A stretch of DNA of 64,000 nucleotides, taken from assembly GCA_947460255.1 (NCBI GenBank), contig CANHIS010000009.1:1-64000 (forward strand). The letters are read 5' to 3'. Of this stretch, positions 1 through 9,169 are shown one piece after another; positions within the stretch are counted from its first letter, which is position 1, and the number at the start of each line of letters is the position of its first letter. The notes under the pieces are model-generated. The model was not told the origin of the DNA. It did no database searches and worked only from the letters and a program-made list of their open reading frames with translations. Source of the stretch: Bacteroidota bacterium (GTDB taxonomy: Bacteria > Bacteroidota > Bacteroidia > M30B66). Both the position numbers and the translations under genes were made by a program.

Positions 1-2148
1 AAATTGATATGTTACCAAACCAATTGGATTAGCCAAAGTGGTAAACGAGGAAGATGTCCATGCAGAAAAGTTGCTTCCACACACTGAACGAACGTGTGCA
101 AAATAACTTGTTGATGCTGCCAATCCAGTTGCGTCGACTAAATTTCCAACAACAGGAGTTCCTGCAGCACCAGGAGGTGTGGCAGATGTGTTCACAACAT
201 ACTCGAAGTTGCCAGTTGAATTTGAAAGAGAAATGTTAACCGAGTTGTTTGTTATGTTGCTTAATGTAACAATTGGATTAGCGCAAGAAAGCGTTGTAGA
301 ATTAGTTGTTGGACCAAAAGCAGTAGCGATGCCTTCTGAATTTTGTGCAACAACCTCTAAGGCATAAACAGTAGAAGATGTAAGGCCTGAGATTATTGTA
401 TTTGCCCAGTTTGCAGCTGTTTGGTAAAATGGAATTGGACCAAATGTATTGTTAAACTGAAGATAATCTCCTGCAAATGTTGGGGAAGAAATTGCAAACT
501 CTGTAGAAGCAGGATTACCGTTTACTGCCAGCGATGCAATTGTAATGCTTGTTGATGTTGGAGCACCAAATGTAATTGCACCTGGTACAGAGGCAAGTGT
601 AACAAAAGTTCTGTTTATACCGAAGATGCCAGCATTTGCACGTGCTCTGTAGTTGTACAAAGTGTTTGGTGTTAAGCCAGTAGCATTGAATTCGATTGTT
701 GTGTTACCGAATCCTGTAACAGTTGATGGTGTAGCAGCTACAGACGAACCATAAGCAACAGTTAAACCGTAATCGAAAAAGGCATTGGCAGATGTTCCAT
801 TTGCATCAATCGTTCCTTGGAGATTTGCTGCGTTAGTTGTAATTAATAAAGCAGGAGTTGTTGCTACTACTGGTCCTAATGGTGCAGGTGTAGAAACTGG
901 TCCAAAAACATTCGACCAAATACTAGCACCTTCTGAGTTAACAGTTCTAATTCTGTAATAGTAATCTGTAGAAGGATTCAAACCAACTGCAGCATAAGAT
1001 GTAGTTCCAGAAGCAATACCTGATTGGTTTGCGGCAGTAACGGCAAAAGTATTTGTTTCAGAAACTTCAACTGAATATGTGTAAGCAGCGGCACCCATCG
1101 TTGGAGCTACCCAGTTCACATTAAAAGATGTTGGTGTTAATGAAGTTTGAGTTGTAGCAGTTGGTGCTAAAGGTAGAGTCGTAAATGTAGCTTCGTTGCC
1201 GTAAGCTGTTCCAATTGTGTTTGTTGCGTAAGCTCTTGCGAAATAATCCGTGTTGGCAACAAGTGGAGAAATTGTAGATGAGAAAATACCTGTACCAGTT
1301 CCGTTTGTAGTTGAGTTTACAGAAGGAAGTGTTGGGTTTGATGAAGTTCCCCATACAACGCCTCTTGCAGAAACTGAAGATCCGCCATCTGCGGTAACAT
1401 TTCCACCACCATCGGCAGCATTCGTTAAAATTGAGGAAATTGCTGTGGTTGAGGCGGTTGGTACTGATAAAGTTGTAATTGTTCCGTTAATAACCAAATC
1501 ATTACCAGCTGCAGAAAGATTGTTAATGTACCAACTTCCTCCAGCAGCGCTGGCTGCATAATTTACAATACGAAAGGTGATCAAAGTTCCTCCGGCTACA
1601 TTTTGCAAAGCAGGAATCGAACTTAAAGTTATTGCAGCCTGAGCATTACCTGTTCCGGTTGTATTAGCACCCCAAGTGATAGGTACTCCAATATTTACAA
1701 AAGCACCAGCATCTATTCTATACTGCCATTGGCCTGTTGTTGGGCCTGTTCCTGTCCGGCGAATATTGTAAGCTGCAATATTGGAAAGACTGAGCGTGCT
1801 TCCAGCATTTGGAGTAATCGAAAATGTAACTATGTTATTTGCAGTAATAGCTGAATTAAAATCATTTGTTCCGTCGAAAAAGCCATTACCACCCCAAGCA
1901 TTTCCTGCAGCAGTTGGAGTTGTGGTTAAACCAGTACCTCTTGTTATACCGCCAATAGTAACTCCAGGCGCAGTGTTAGAGGGTGAAAATGGGCTAGGTC
2001 CGTATGCACTCAGGCCATTTACATCCCATCCAACAACGAGTTGTGCATTTAGAAACGTTGTTGAAATCAATGCAAATAAAATCAGGAATGTTTTGCGGGC
2101 CGTGAAGGTTTCCGACAATCCTGATAAAATTGGAATGTTTGTTTTCAT
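1..2148 (-). CDS. Secreted fibronectin type III-rich protein, C-terminus beyond window edge
   Basis: The reading frame is open on the minus strand from the ATG at 2148 to base 1 (716 codons) with no stop, so the C-terminus lies outside. The N-terminus has a basic stretch then a hydrophobic run ending ...TTFLNAQ, a signal peptide. An all-beta Ser/Thr/Ala/Asn-rich region follows. At least three fibronectin type III-like units are visible, with motifs such as TNYR-like 'STDYYYRIRTVNSEG' and 'NTLYNYRARANAG', typical of surface or extracellular Bacteroidota proteins. Proteins of this kind usually end in a T9SS sorting domain, but that part is not visible here. Specific function is unknown. Plus-strand frames inside it are shadows. 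A candidate promoter lies at 2203-2210. Confidence 0.85.
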   Translation of the reverse strand, partial: MKTNIPILSGLSETFTARKTFLILFALISTTFLNAQLVVGWDVNGLSAYGPSPFSPSNTAPGVTIGGITRGTGLTTTPTAAGNAWGGNGFFDGTNDFNSAITANNIVTFSITPNAGSTLSLSNIAAYNIRRTGTGPTTGQWQYRIDAGAFVNIGVPITWGANTTGTGNAQAAITLSSIPALQNVAGGTLITFRIVNYAASAAGGSWYINNLSAAGNDLVINGTITTLSVPTASTTAISSILTNAADGGGNVTADGGSSVSARGVVWGTSSNPTLPSVNSTTNGTGTGIFSSTISPLVANTDYFARAYATNTIGTAYGNEATFTTLPLAPTATTQTSLTPTSFNVNWVAPTMGAAAYTYSVEVSETNTFAVTAANQSGIASGTTSYAAVGLNPSTDYYYRIRTVNSEGASIWSNVFGPVSTPAPLGPVVATTPALLITTNAANLQGTIDANGTSANAFFDYGLTVAYGSSVAATPSTVTGFGNTTIEFNATGLTPNTLYNYRARANAGIFGINRTFVTLASVPGAITFGAPTSTSITIASLAVNGNPASTEFAISSPTFAGDYLQFNNTFGPIPFYQTAANWANTIISGLTSSTVYALEVVAQNSEGIATAFGPTTNSTTLSCANPIVTLSNITNNSVNISLSNSTGNFEYVVNTSATPPGAAGTPVVGNLVDATGLAASTSYFAHVRSVCGSNFSAWTSSSFTTLANPIGLVTYQF

Positions 2149-2794
2149 GTTAATTGGTTGAAGACGATTTCGATGTAAGGTTTGTTGTTTTTATAAACTT
2201 CACAAAGGTAGAGCTTCAAAATCTAATTATTAACTCTCTATTGTTAATATTAGGTTAACTAAATACCGATAAAACTTAATTTATAATGCTTGCATGCATT
2301 ATTTGAAAACATAAGTTAGACAATAAAAACGCATTAAGCAGCCGTAAAACAATAGATAATCAGCCCATTAAGGCGATCTACGACAACAATTACTTATGTA
2401 AGTATTTTCTCTGATTTTGCCAATTCATGAGGAGGCACGCACTCGACACATGCTTCAAAACTTATTGGCTAGCAATTGTCTTCTAGAAAATGTATTCATT
2501 AATTATCAGCAACCGAGTCTGGAGCCAATCCTCTGGTCGAAACCGAAACAAAATATGCTTTAGCTCAACTTTCATTAATTCTAGAAAGTGATCAAATCAT
2601 AACAATGTCTAATATCCTTCAGCTTCAATTCACTTTTGAATGTTGAACAGAATATTTACCTAATAAAATCAAGAAGTAATCAATGCCATAAAGATTGAAA
2701 TCTTTCCAAAAGAGAAATGCCTTTCTGAAAATCAAAAGGTAATAACTAGAGTAAATCCTATAAATCGCTCTAAAAACTTCTGGAAACAGTAGGT
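2149..2794. other. Gene-free AT-rich intergenic region
   Basis: This 646-bp region separates the start of the secreted protein from the end of pntB. Besides the promoter candidate at 2203-2210 it holds a small inverted repeat (AAAGATT/AATCTTT near 2688-2703) without a T-tract. A 54-codon open stretch at 2398-2560 lacks an upstream start. I see no supported gene or RNA. Confidence 0.6.
2203..2210 (-). promoter_or_regulatory. Candidate -7 element (TACCTTTG) for the secreted Fn3 protein
   Basis: On the minus strand TACCTTTG fits the Bacteroidota -7 consensus TAnnTTTG exactly. It lies 54 bp upstream of the ATG at 2148, which gives a leader of roughly 50 nt. No clear TTG -33 partner is seen at the expected spacing, so confidence is moderate. 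Confidence 0.45.
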
Positions 2795-4186
2795 TTAATC
2801 TAGACTCTTCAGTTCGTTTGCAAGGTTTGTTAAAGCCGATTTTGCATCACCAAACAACATACTGGTTTTAGGATTGTAAAAAAGCGGATTGTCGATACCT
2901 GCATATCCAGCATTCATAGATCGCTTATTTACAATGACATGCGAGGCTTGTTCAACTTCTAAAATTGGCATTCCGTAAATCGGACTTGAAGGATCGCTCT
3001 TTGCTGCAGGGTTAACTACGTCGTTTGCTCCAACAATCAATACAACATCTGTGGAGCTAAACTCAGGGTTGATTTCCTCCATTTCAACCAATTTATCATA
3101 TTCAACCGACGATTCTGCCAATAACACATTCATGTGCCCTGGCATTCGACCCGCTACTGGGTGAATAGCGTATTTTACTTCCACTCCTCTACTCTGCAAT
3201 AACAATTCAATCTCGTGAATTACATGTTGCGCTTGAGCTACTGCCAATCCATATCCTGGAACAATCACCACTTTACGAGAATAATTCATCAAAACGGCCA
3301 GATCTGAAATTTGGATGTCTTTCACCGTTCCACCAGCCGCAGCATCTCCTGCACTGCTGCTGTTTCCTCCGCCAAAGGCACCAAATATCACGTTACTCAA
3401 TGGTCGGTTCATCGCCTTGCACATTACAATGGTGAGTAGCGTTCCAGCCGATCCAACCAAGATTCCACCAGTGAGCATGGCTTTGTTGTCGTATAAAAAT
3501 CCACCACAGGCAGCCGCCAAACCTGTAAATGAGTTGAGCAGTGAAATCACCACTGGCATATCTGCACCACCAATCGGGATCACAAACATCACCCCATAAA
3601 GCACTGCCAAACCAAGTAAAATATACAGATTGATGCTATTGTTTAGTTCAGGAACGATCGTCATTACGATTCCTAAACCTAACACCACGCCCATCATTAT
3701 TGTATTAATAATGTTGTATTTAGGTAAACGGATTGCCTTGTTTAAGCTTCCGTTCAGCTTCATGAAAGCGATAATACTTCCAGAAAACGAAACAGTTCCG
3801 ATGATTAACCCTGCTAGTACTGCGATTAGCGCCCCTGTTTCATGCTTAAGATTAGGATATTCGATCAATGAAATAAGTGCTGCACAAGCGCCACCCATCC
3901 CGTTGAAAAGCGAAACAAGTTCAGGCATTTTGGTCATTGCCACTTTTCGTGCAGTAATCCATCCGGCAACGGTACCAACGAGTAAAGCCAAACCGATAAG
4001 TGCATAAATCACCATTGGAACTTCTTTTTCATGTAAGAAGATGGTTCCAAAAATTGCAACTCCCATACCGGCAGCGGCAATTAAATTTCCTTGGCGGGCC
4101 GATTTTGGATTTCCCATCAACTTAAGGCCAAGTACAAAAGTTACCGACGCAATGAGGTAACAGATTTCGAGCAAAGATTCGATCAT
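2795..4186 (-). CDS. pntB: NAD(P) transhydrogenase subunit beta
   Basis: The 463-residue length is right for PntB. The N-terminal two thirds contain about nine membrane helices. The C-terminal NADP(H)-binding domain III is unmistakable: VVIVPGYGLAVAQAQH near residue 310, GRMPGHMNVLLAES, VLIVGANDVVNPAA and the final VNKRSMNAGYAGIDNPLFY block. With the two upstream subunits it forms the proton-translocating transhydrogenase of the inner membrane, which reduces NADP+ with NADH using the proton gradient. It is the last gene of the pntAA-pntAB-pntB operon, starting 9 nt after the stop of pntAB. No strong terminator hairpin is visible downstream. Confidence 0.97.
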   Translation of the reverse strand: MIESLLEICYLIASVTFVLGLKLMGNPKSARQGNLIAAAGMGVAIFGTIFLHEKEVPMVIYALIGLALLVGTVAGWITARKVAMTKMPELVSLFNGMGGACAALISLIEYPNLKHETGALIAVLAGLIIGTVSFSGSIIAFMKLNGSLNKAIRLPKYNIINTIMMGVVLGLGIVMTIVPELNNSINLYILLGLAVLYGVMFVIPIGGADMPVVISLLNSFTGLAAACGGFLYDNKAMLTGGILVGSAGTLLTIVMCKAMNRPLSNVIFGAFGGGNSSSAGDAAAGGTVKDIQISDLAVLMNYSRKVVIVPGYGLAVAQAQHVIHEIELLLQSRGVEVKYAIHPVAGRMPGHMNVLLAESSVEYDKLVEMEEINPEFSSTDVVLIVGANDVVNPAAKSDPSSPIYGMPILEVEQASHVIVNKRSMNAGYAGIDNPLFYNPKTSMLFGDAKSALTNLANELKSLD

Positions 4187-4195
4187 AACAGAGCC

Positions 4196-4504
4196 TTATT
4201 TTTTCTTTTTAAACATTTCAAGCATGCGGTCGGTAACCACAAAACCACCTACTACATTGAGCGTTCCAAGCAATACAGCCAAGAAACCGGTAATTAGTCC
4301 GGCATAATCGTCGGTTTTGAGGTGCAGCATCACATAAATGGCTCCAACAATCACCACTCCGTGGATGGCATTTGCACCCGACATGAGTGGTGTGTGAATC
4401 ACTGTGGGCACGTTGCCAATTACTTCCACACCAACGAAAATCGACAGAATGATGAAGTAAATAAGATTGATATGTTCAGCAATGAATTGCGATAATGCTT
4501 CCAT
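4196..4504 (-). CDS. pntAB: NAD(P) transhydrogenase subunit alpha part 2 (membrane domain)
   Basis: This 102-residue protein has three to four hydrophobic helices and is the membrane portion that is fused to PntA in E. coli but separate in many other bacteria. The start is placed at the ATG at 4504 (MEALSQFIAEH); the longer open frame to 4600 would overlap pntAA and add a basic, non-membrane leader. The motif EVIGNVPTVIHTPLMSGANAIHGVV is characteristic of the family. The gene sits 8 nt downstream of pntAA and 9 nt upstream of pntB, so co-translation is likely. Confidence 0.95.
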   Translation of the reverse strand: MEALSQFIAEHINLIYFIILSIFVGVEVIGNVPTVIHTPLMSGANAIHGVVIVGAIYVMLHLKTDDYAGLITGFLAVLLGTLNVVGGFVVTDRMLEMFKKKK

Positions 4505-4512
4505 AAATTTGA

Positions 4513-5637
4513 TTAAGCGAAAGATGAAACACTTGGATGCACGGCTTTTCCTTCGTGCACAATAAGGGAACCTTTGGTGATCTCTTCTTCGAGATCCCAA
4601 TGAAATTTGTCTTTGTCGGCAAGATGCAACAAGAATGTGGAGATATTTTTGGCATAAAGCTGACTAGCATTAAGCGGCAACAAAGAAGGCAAATTCGATT
4701 CACCAACGATGATAACACCTTCTTTCATCACTGTTTTATTGAGTTCGCTGAGTTCACAGTTTCCTCCTTGTTCAACAGCCATATCTACAATCACAGATCC
4801 GGTTTTCATGCCTTTCACCATGTCGGCTGTTAAAAGTACTGGTGCTTTTTTTCCTGGAATCAACGCGGTGGTTATTACGATGTCAGCGTCGCGCACGTGT
4901 TTGGTGATGAGTTCTTGTTGCTTCTTGAGGAAATCTGCTGAAACTTCTTTCACATATCCACCTTCTGTTTTGATGCTATCATCGCCTTTTAGTTCGATAA
5001 ACTTGGCGCCAAGTGATTCTACTTGTTCTTTGGTTTCAGGGCGAATATCGCTCACTTCTACAATTGCACCGAGACGTTTAGCTGTGGCAATGGCTTGTAA
5101 ACCAGCAACTCCAGCGCCCATGATCACTACACGAGCTGGTTTCACTGTTCCAGCTGCGGTCATCAACAATGGAAAAATCTTTCCCAATGCATTGGCTGCA
5201 AGAAGCACCGTTTTATATCCTGCAAGATTACTTTGCGAGCTGAGGGCATCCATTTTTTGCGCGCGCGAAATTCTCGGAATGGCATCTACCGAAAAGGCTG
5301 AAACGCCTGTCTCAGTGCATGCTTTCACCACATCCGGTGAAACCGCAGCATATAAGAAGCTGATTAACACTGAGCCTTTTTTCATCTTCCTAATTTCTTC
5401 GGGCTCTGGCGCATTTACATGCAATACAACATCGGCGGTGTTGTACAGTGCATTTTTATCGGCCACCATTTCGGCTCCAACAGCGATGTATTCAGCGTCT
5501 AGTAGATAGGATTTTTCGCCGGCACCGGTTTCTACCTTTACCTGAAATCCTTTTGAAATAAGCTCCTTCACAACATCAGGAGTAAGTGCAACCCTGTTTT
5601 CTCGGGGTTTTAGTTCGGTTGGAACGGCTAGAATCAC
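4513..5637 (-). CDS. pntAA: NAD(P) transhydrogenase subunit alpha part 1 (NAD(H)-binding)
   Basis: This 374-residue soluble subunit belongs to the alanine dehydrogenase/PNT family. The N-terminus (VPTELKPRENRVALTPDVV) and the Rossmann motif VVIMGAGVAGLQAIATAKRLGA near residue 170 bind NAD(H). The substrate-side segment ALIPGKKAPVLLT is also present. The start codon is GTG at 5637; a nearby ATG further upstream is out of frame. As the first operon gene it has a candidate TAnnTTTG element 17 nt ahead of the start. The split AA/AB/B arrangement is common in Bacteroidota. Confidence 0.96.
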   Translation of the reverse strand: MILAVPTELKPRENRVALTPDVVKELISKGFQVKVETGAGEKSYLLDAEYIAVGAEMVADKNALYNTADVVLHVNAPEPEEIRKMKKGSVLISFLYAAVSPDVVKACTETGVSAFSVDAIPRISRAQKMDALSSQSNLAGYKTVLLAANALGKIFPLLMTAAGTVKPARVVIMGAGVAGLQAIATAKRLGAIVEVSDIRPETKEQVESLGAKFIELKGDDSIKTEGGYVKEVSADFLKKQQELITKHVRDADIVITTALIPGKKAPVLLTADMVKGMKTGSVIVDMAVEQGGNCELSELNKTVMKEGVIIVGESNLPSLLPLNASQLYAKNISTFLLHLADKDKFHWDLEEEITKGSLIVHEGKAVHPSVSSFA

Positions 5638-5654
5638 AGAAAAATCATTTTTAG

Positions 5655-5662
5655 CAAAAATA
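5655..5662 (-). promoter_or_regulatory. Candidate -7 element (TATTTTTG) of the pnt operon
   Basis: An exact TAnnTTTG match on the minus strand ends 17 nt before the pntAA GTG start, implying a short leader of about 10-13 nt. A -33 TTG is not evident at the usual spacing. Confidence 0.4.
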
Positions 5663-5911
5663 GAAGAATTGAGATAGCATGATCATTTTTTAAACTGTAG
5701 TAAAGAAAAATCCATCAACAAAATCCCATACACCTCTAAAAACATGGATAACAATTGAATACTTCTCAAGGGTTGAATAAGCATGAATTTGGATCGATTA
5801 ATTTTGCCCTCTCATGCAATAGTTTTTTGATTTTTTCCCAATTGTCGTGGAATTGCTAAAAGGTCAAAACCATTAAAGTATTTAGTTGTTCTACTTTTCC
5901 ACAGAGATCTA

Positions 5912-6412
5912 ATGACGGATTCACAAAAAGAAAAGGTTAAGGAGTTACAGCAATTCGAAGAGAAGCTGAAGAAGAAGCACGCCAATTTGCAGCCACTCAT
6001 CAAGCAATGGAGCGAAATTATTTGCAGTTGGCCAGAAGTGGAGCGCTGTAAACATATGTATGGTGGAATCGAGTTTCGGGTTTTCAATCGCTCATTTGGC
6101 CACATTCATGCAAATGGACTAATCGACCTTCCATTTAAGAAGGAACTTAGAGACGTTTTGATTGAAAGAGGATATGCACAGTGGCATCATTTCAAAAAAG
6201 ATTTGCTTTGGGTGAGTGTTCAATTGAAAAAGCCCGCTGATTTTGAAAAAGCACGACCTGTCCTGCTTCTTTCCTACTATCTTAAAGCTGGAGATTATCT
6301 TCGAGAATTCCCTGTAGCGGCAAATTTCATCAACCATGAACTAAATCTTCACTTTAAGGATACAGAAATCCTAAAGCTTAGCGGATATTTGCATTCTCCA
6401 AATGAATCCTGA
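5912..6412 (+). CDS. DUF5519 (luciferase-like domain) family protein
   Basis: A 166-residue soluble protein with a charged coiled N-terminus (residues 1-30). The rest matches the DUF5519 pattern as I know it: GGIEFRVFNRSFGHIHANG, DLPFKKELRDVLIERGYAQWHHF, then a C-terminal VLLLSYYLKAG segment. The family is small and its biochemical role is not established despite the 'luciferase' label; a basic alpha/beta fold with a conserved GHIH motif is all that can be said. It begins the operon that runs to trxB and overlaps the next gene by 11 nt. A near-consensus TACTTTTC lies just upstream (5890-5897). Confidence 0.7.
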   Translation: MTDSQKEKVKELQQFEEKLKKKHANLQPLIKQWSEIICSWPEVERCKHMYGGIEFRVFNRSFGHIHANGLIDLPFKKELRDVLIERGYAQWHHFKKDLLWVSVQLKKPADFEKARPVLLLSYYLKAGDYLREFPVAANFINHELNLHFKDTEILKLSGYLHSPNES

Positions 6413-6782
6413 AAACTTCCCTATCACACTTGTTGTGGGCGCCAGCAAGAATCCCGAAAGGTATTCCTTCAAAGCCATTCAAAGTCTTGTTGCCAATGGT
6501 TATCCAGTTTTGGCGTTCGGATTAAGAAACGAAACCATCAACAATGTTGAGGTAAAAACAGACCTTCATTTTACCGAACCCATCCATACTATCACTATGT
6601 ATGTTGGGCCCGACAGGCAATCGGAACTTATTCCACAGCTTTTAAAACTCAACCCGAAGAGGATCATTTTCAATCCGGGAACAGAAAATCCATTATTTAT
6701 CCAACAGGCACAACAACAAGGCATCAAAACCGAACTAGCCTGTACACTCGTTTTATTATCCACAGGTCAATACAATTCATGA
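6402..6782 (+). CDS. CoA-binding domain protein (YccU-like)
   Basis: This 126-residue protein is a single Rossmann-like CoA-binding domain. VVGASKNPERYSFKAIQSL at the N-terminus is the nucleotide-binding loop, followed by a central YVGPDRQSELIPQLLKL and RIIFNPGTENPLF. Such stand-alone proteins resemble the N-terminal domain of succinyl-CoA synthetase alpha; their physiological role is unclear, with CoA binding the known family property. It overlaps the DUF5519 gene by 11 nt and the TonB receptor gene by 4 nt (ATGA), so it is translationally coupled on both sides. Confidence 0.85.
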   Translation: MNPENFPITLVVGASKNPERYSFKAIQSLVANGYPVLAFGLRNETINNVEVKTDLHFTEPIHTITMYVGPDRQSELIPQLLKLNPKRIIFNPGTENPLFIQQAQQQGIKTELACTLVLLSTGQYNS

Positions 6783-9169
6783 TCTCTCTACAAAAATCAT
6801 TTAGCTTAAAACCTAAATATACCCTGCTCATATTAATGCTATTCGCTGCCTTCCTATCTGCCGAGGCGCAAAAAAAACATACAATTTCGGGTTACATTAA
6901 AGATGAATCTACAGGCGAATACATGCCAGGAGCCAACGTTTACGTACGTGAGACCAAGCAAGGTGTTTCAACAAATGTGTATGGTTTTTATTCATTAACA
7001 CTCACCGAAGGGAAATACACCATTTCCGTTTCATTTATTGGTTTTCAGGAGTTTGTGCAAACCATCGATCTAAAAGCAGATCAACGGATCAACATCAATC
7101 TGAAATCCCAATCAGTTCAAGGGAAGGAAATCGAAATTGTCGATACAAAACTTGAAAACAACGTAAAAAGTACCGACATGGGACGGGTTGAGGTCTCTGT
7201 TGAGGAAATGAAAAAACTTCCTGCGTTTTTCGGGGAAGTGGATCTGGTGAAAATTGTTCAATTAATTCCGGGCGTAAAAAACGCCGGGGAAGGAAACACA
7301 GGCCTATATGTGCGTGGTGGTGGACCTGATCAAAACCTCGTTCTGCTTGATGAAGCAGTGGTTTACAATGCCGCTCACCTACTCGGCTTTTTCTCCGTTT
7401 TCAATTCTGATGCAGTTAAAACCGTAGATCTTCATAAAGGTGGAATGCCTGCACAATATGGCGGCCGTTTGGCTTCAGTGCTCGACATTTCGATGAAGGA
7501 AGGAAACTCCAAAAAAATGCAGGTGGATGGCGGACTTGGACTCATTTCTTCTAGGCTAACAGTTCAAGGTCCAATTAAAAAAGACACATCATCATTTATT
7601 GTTTCTGGTCGAAGAACTTATATCGACGTGCTCGTTCAACCGTTCGTTAAAGAAACATCTCCAACCAAAGGTTCTGGCTACTATTTCTACGATTTGAATA
7701 CGAAGGTGAATTATCGTTTGAGCGACAAAGACCGCCTATTTATTTCAGGGTATTTCGGGCGAGATGTTTTTACGTTCAAAAGCAAGGACAGCGGCTTCAA
7801 TATCCGGATTCCATGGGGAAATGCGACGGTTTCAACACGTTGGAATCACTTGTTTTCAAATAAACTGTTCCTCAATACTTCATTGATTTTTTCTGACTAT
7901 CAGTTCGAATCTAATGTTGAACAAACAGCCTTCAAATTTTCGGTTTTTTCAGGAGTTCGAGACTACAATGGAAAGATGGATTTCAGTTGGTATCCAAACT
8001 ATCGGCACACCATTAAATTCGGTGCAAACTATATCTTTCACCGTTTCACTCCTAACAATGCCAGTGGAGAATTGGTTGGCGAACCTTTCGAATTAGGTCC
8101 ACCCGAACGAATTTTTGCACATGAAGGTGCAGTTTACCTTTCGGATGACTTTGATGTAACCGAAAAACTCAGAATACATGCAGGATTGCGAGGATCAATT
8201 TTCTCTCAAGTTGGGCCATTTACGCGTTACCTTAAAAATGAAGTGGGCACCACAGTGGATTCGGTGATTTATGCAAAAGGCGACCCTATCAAAACCTATC
8301 CGAATGTTGAGCCTCGCTTAATGATGCGCTATACATTAAACTCAAAATCTTCCATAAAAGCCTCATATACTCAGAATTACCAGTATATCCACATTACATC
8401 TTTGGCCAACCAGAGTCTTCCAACCGATCTTTGGTTCCCTTCAACTGAGTTGGTTAGACCACAATTCGGAATTCAATATTCACTCGGGTATTATCGCAAT
8501 TTTAAAGACAACGCTTGGGAAGCCTCGATAGAAGGGTATTACAAGGAAATGCAGAACCAAGTTGAGTTTAAGGATGGAACTTTGCCTGCAAATGGCGTGA
8601 ACGACAATGTAGATAACTTCCTCACCTTCGGAACTGGTGAGGCGTATGGTGTAGAATTCTTCCTCAAGAAATCGTTAGGAAAACTTTCGGGTTGGATTGG
8701 TTATACTTTGTCTTACACCAACAGAACATTTCCAGAACTCAACAACGGACAAACCTATTTTGCCCGTTACGATCGCAGACATGATATGTCGGTGGTGTTA
8801 ACCTACGAACTCAACAAAAGCTGGACATTTGGAACTGTTTTCGTTTATGCTTCAGGTAGTTTGATGTGGCTTCCTACCAACATTTATTACTTCGAAGGAA
8901 AACCGGTACTTCAATACGGCGAAAGGAACAATTACAGAATGCCAGCTTATCACCGTTGGGATTTATCGGCCACTTGGACAGGTCCGAAAGACCGAAAAGT
9001 AAGATCAAGTTGGAACTTTTCTATCTACAACGTTTACAGCCGATTGAATCCGTTCTTTATTTATATCGATCCTGAAGGAGACCTTCAAAGTGGCAATTTC
9101 AAAAACACGGCAAAGATGGTTTCGCTTTTCCCAATTATCCCATCAGTAACCTATAACATGAGCTTCTGA
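6779..9169 (+). CDS. TonB-dependent outer-membrane receptor with carboxypeptidase-regulatory-like domain
   Basis: 796 residues. A signal peptide (residues 1-30, ending SAEAQ) is followed by a carboxypeptidase-regulatory-like beta-sandwich (about 33-115, KHTISGYIKDESTGEYMPGANVYV). The plug domain (about 140-245) contains GLYVRGGGPDQNLVLLDEAVVYN and the GGMPAQYGGRLASVLDI strand. The remainder is a 22-strand-type barrel ending in the aromatic YNMSF. It is shorter than typical SusC proteins and is not followed by SusD; a DUF4249 lipoprotein follows with a TGATG overlap. That pairing recurs in Bacteroidota and suggests a two-part uptake or surface complex. The substrate is unknown. Confidence 0.93.
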   Translation: MISLQKSFSLKPKYTLLILMLFAAFLSAEAQKKHTISGYIKDESTGEYMPGANVYVRETKQGVSTNVYGFYSLTLTEGKYTISVSFIGFQEFVQTIDLKADQRININLKSQSVQGKEIEIVDTKLENNVKSTDMGRVEVSVEEMKKLPAFFGEVDLVKIVQLIPGVKNAGEGNTGLYVRGGGPDQNLVLLDEAVVYNAAHLLGFFSVFNSDAVKTVDLHKGGMPAQYGGRLASVLDISMKEGNSKKMQVDGGLGLISSRLTVQGPIKKDTSSFIVSGRRTYIDVLVQPFVKETSPTKGSGYYFYDLNTKVNYRLSDKDRLFISGYFGRDVFTFKSKDSGFNIRIPWGNATVSTRWNHLFSNKLFLNTSLIFSDYQFESNVEQTAFKFSVFSGVRDYNGKMDFSWYPNYRHTIKFGANYIFHRFTPNNASGELVGEPFELGPPERIFAHEGAVYLSDDFDVTEKLRIHAGLRGSIFSQVGPFTRYLKNEVGTTVDSVIYAKGDPIKTYPNVEPRLMMRYTLNSKSSIKASYTQNYQYIHITSLANQSLPTDLWFPSTELVRPQFGIQYSLGYYRNFKDNAWEASIEGYYKEMQNQVEFKDGTLPANGVNDNVDNFLTFGTGEAYGVEFFLKKSLGKLSGWIGYTLSYTNRTFPELNNGQTYFARYDRRHDMSVVLTYELNKSWTFGTVFVYASGSLMWLPTNIYYFEGKPVLQYGERNNYRMPAYHRWDLSATWTGPKDRKVRSSWNFSIYNVYSRLNPFFIYIDPEGDLQSGNFKNTAKMVSLFPIIPSVTYNMSF

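Noticed and set aside
1250-2161. Two plus-strand frames of 103 and 126 codons
   Set aside because: They are opposite-strand shadows of the open minus-strand secreted protein, which has a signal peptide and repeated Fn3 units.
2398-2560. A 54-codon open stretch with a glycosyltransferase-like opening (SLILPIHEEARTRH)
   Set aside because: It has no start codon near the opening, ends after 54 codons and lies in AT-rich spacer; resemblance is too short to call a gene remnant.
3315-4007. Long plus-strand frames opposite pntB
   Set aside because: Antisense shadows of a conserved membrane protein.
4709-5509. 266-codon plus-strand frame
   Set aside because: Lies wholly opposite pntAA, which has clear family motifs; the frame has no recognisable protein features.
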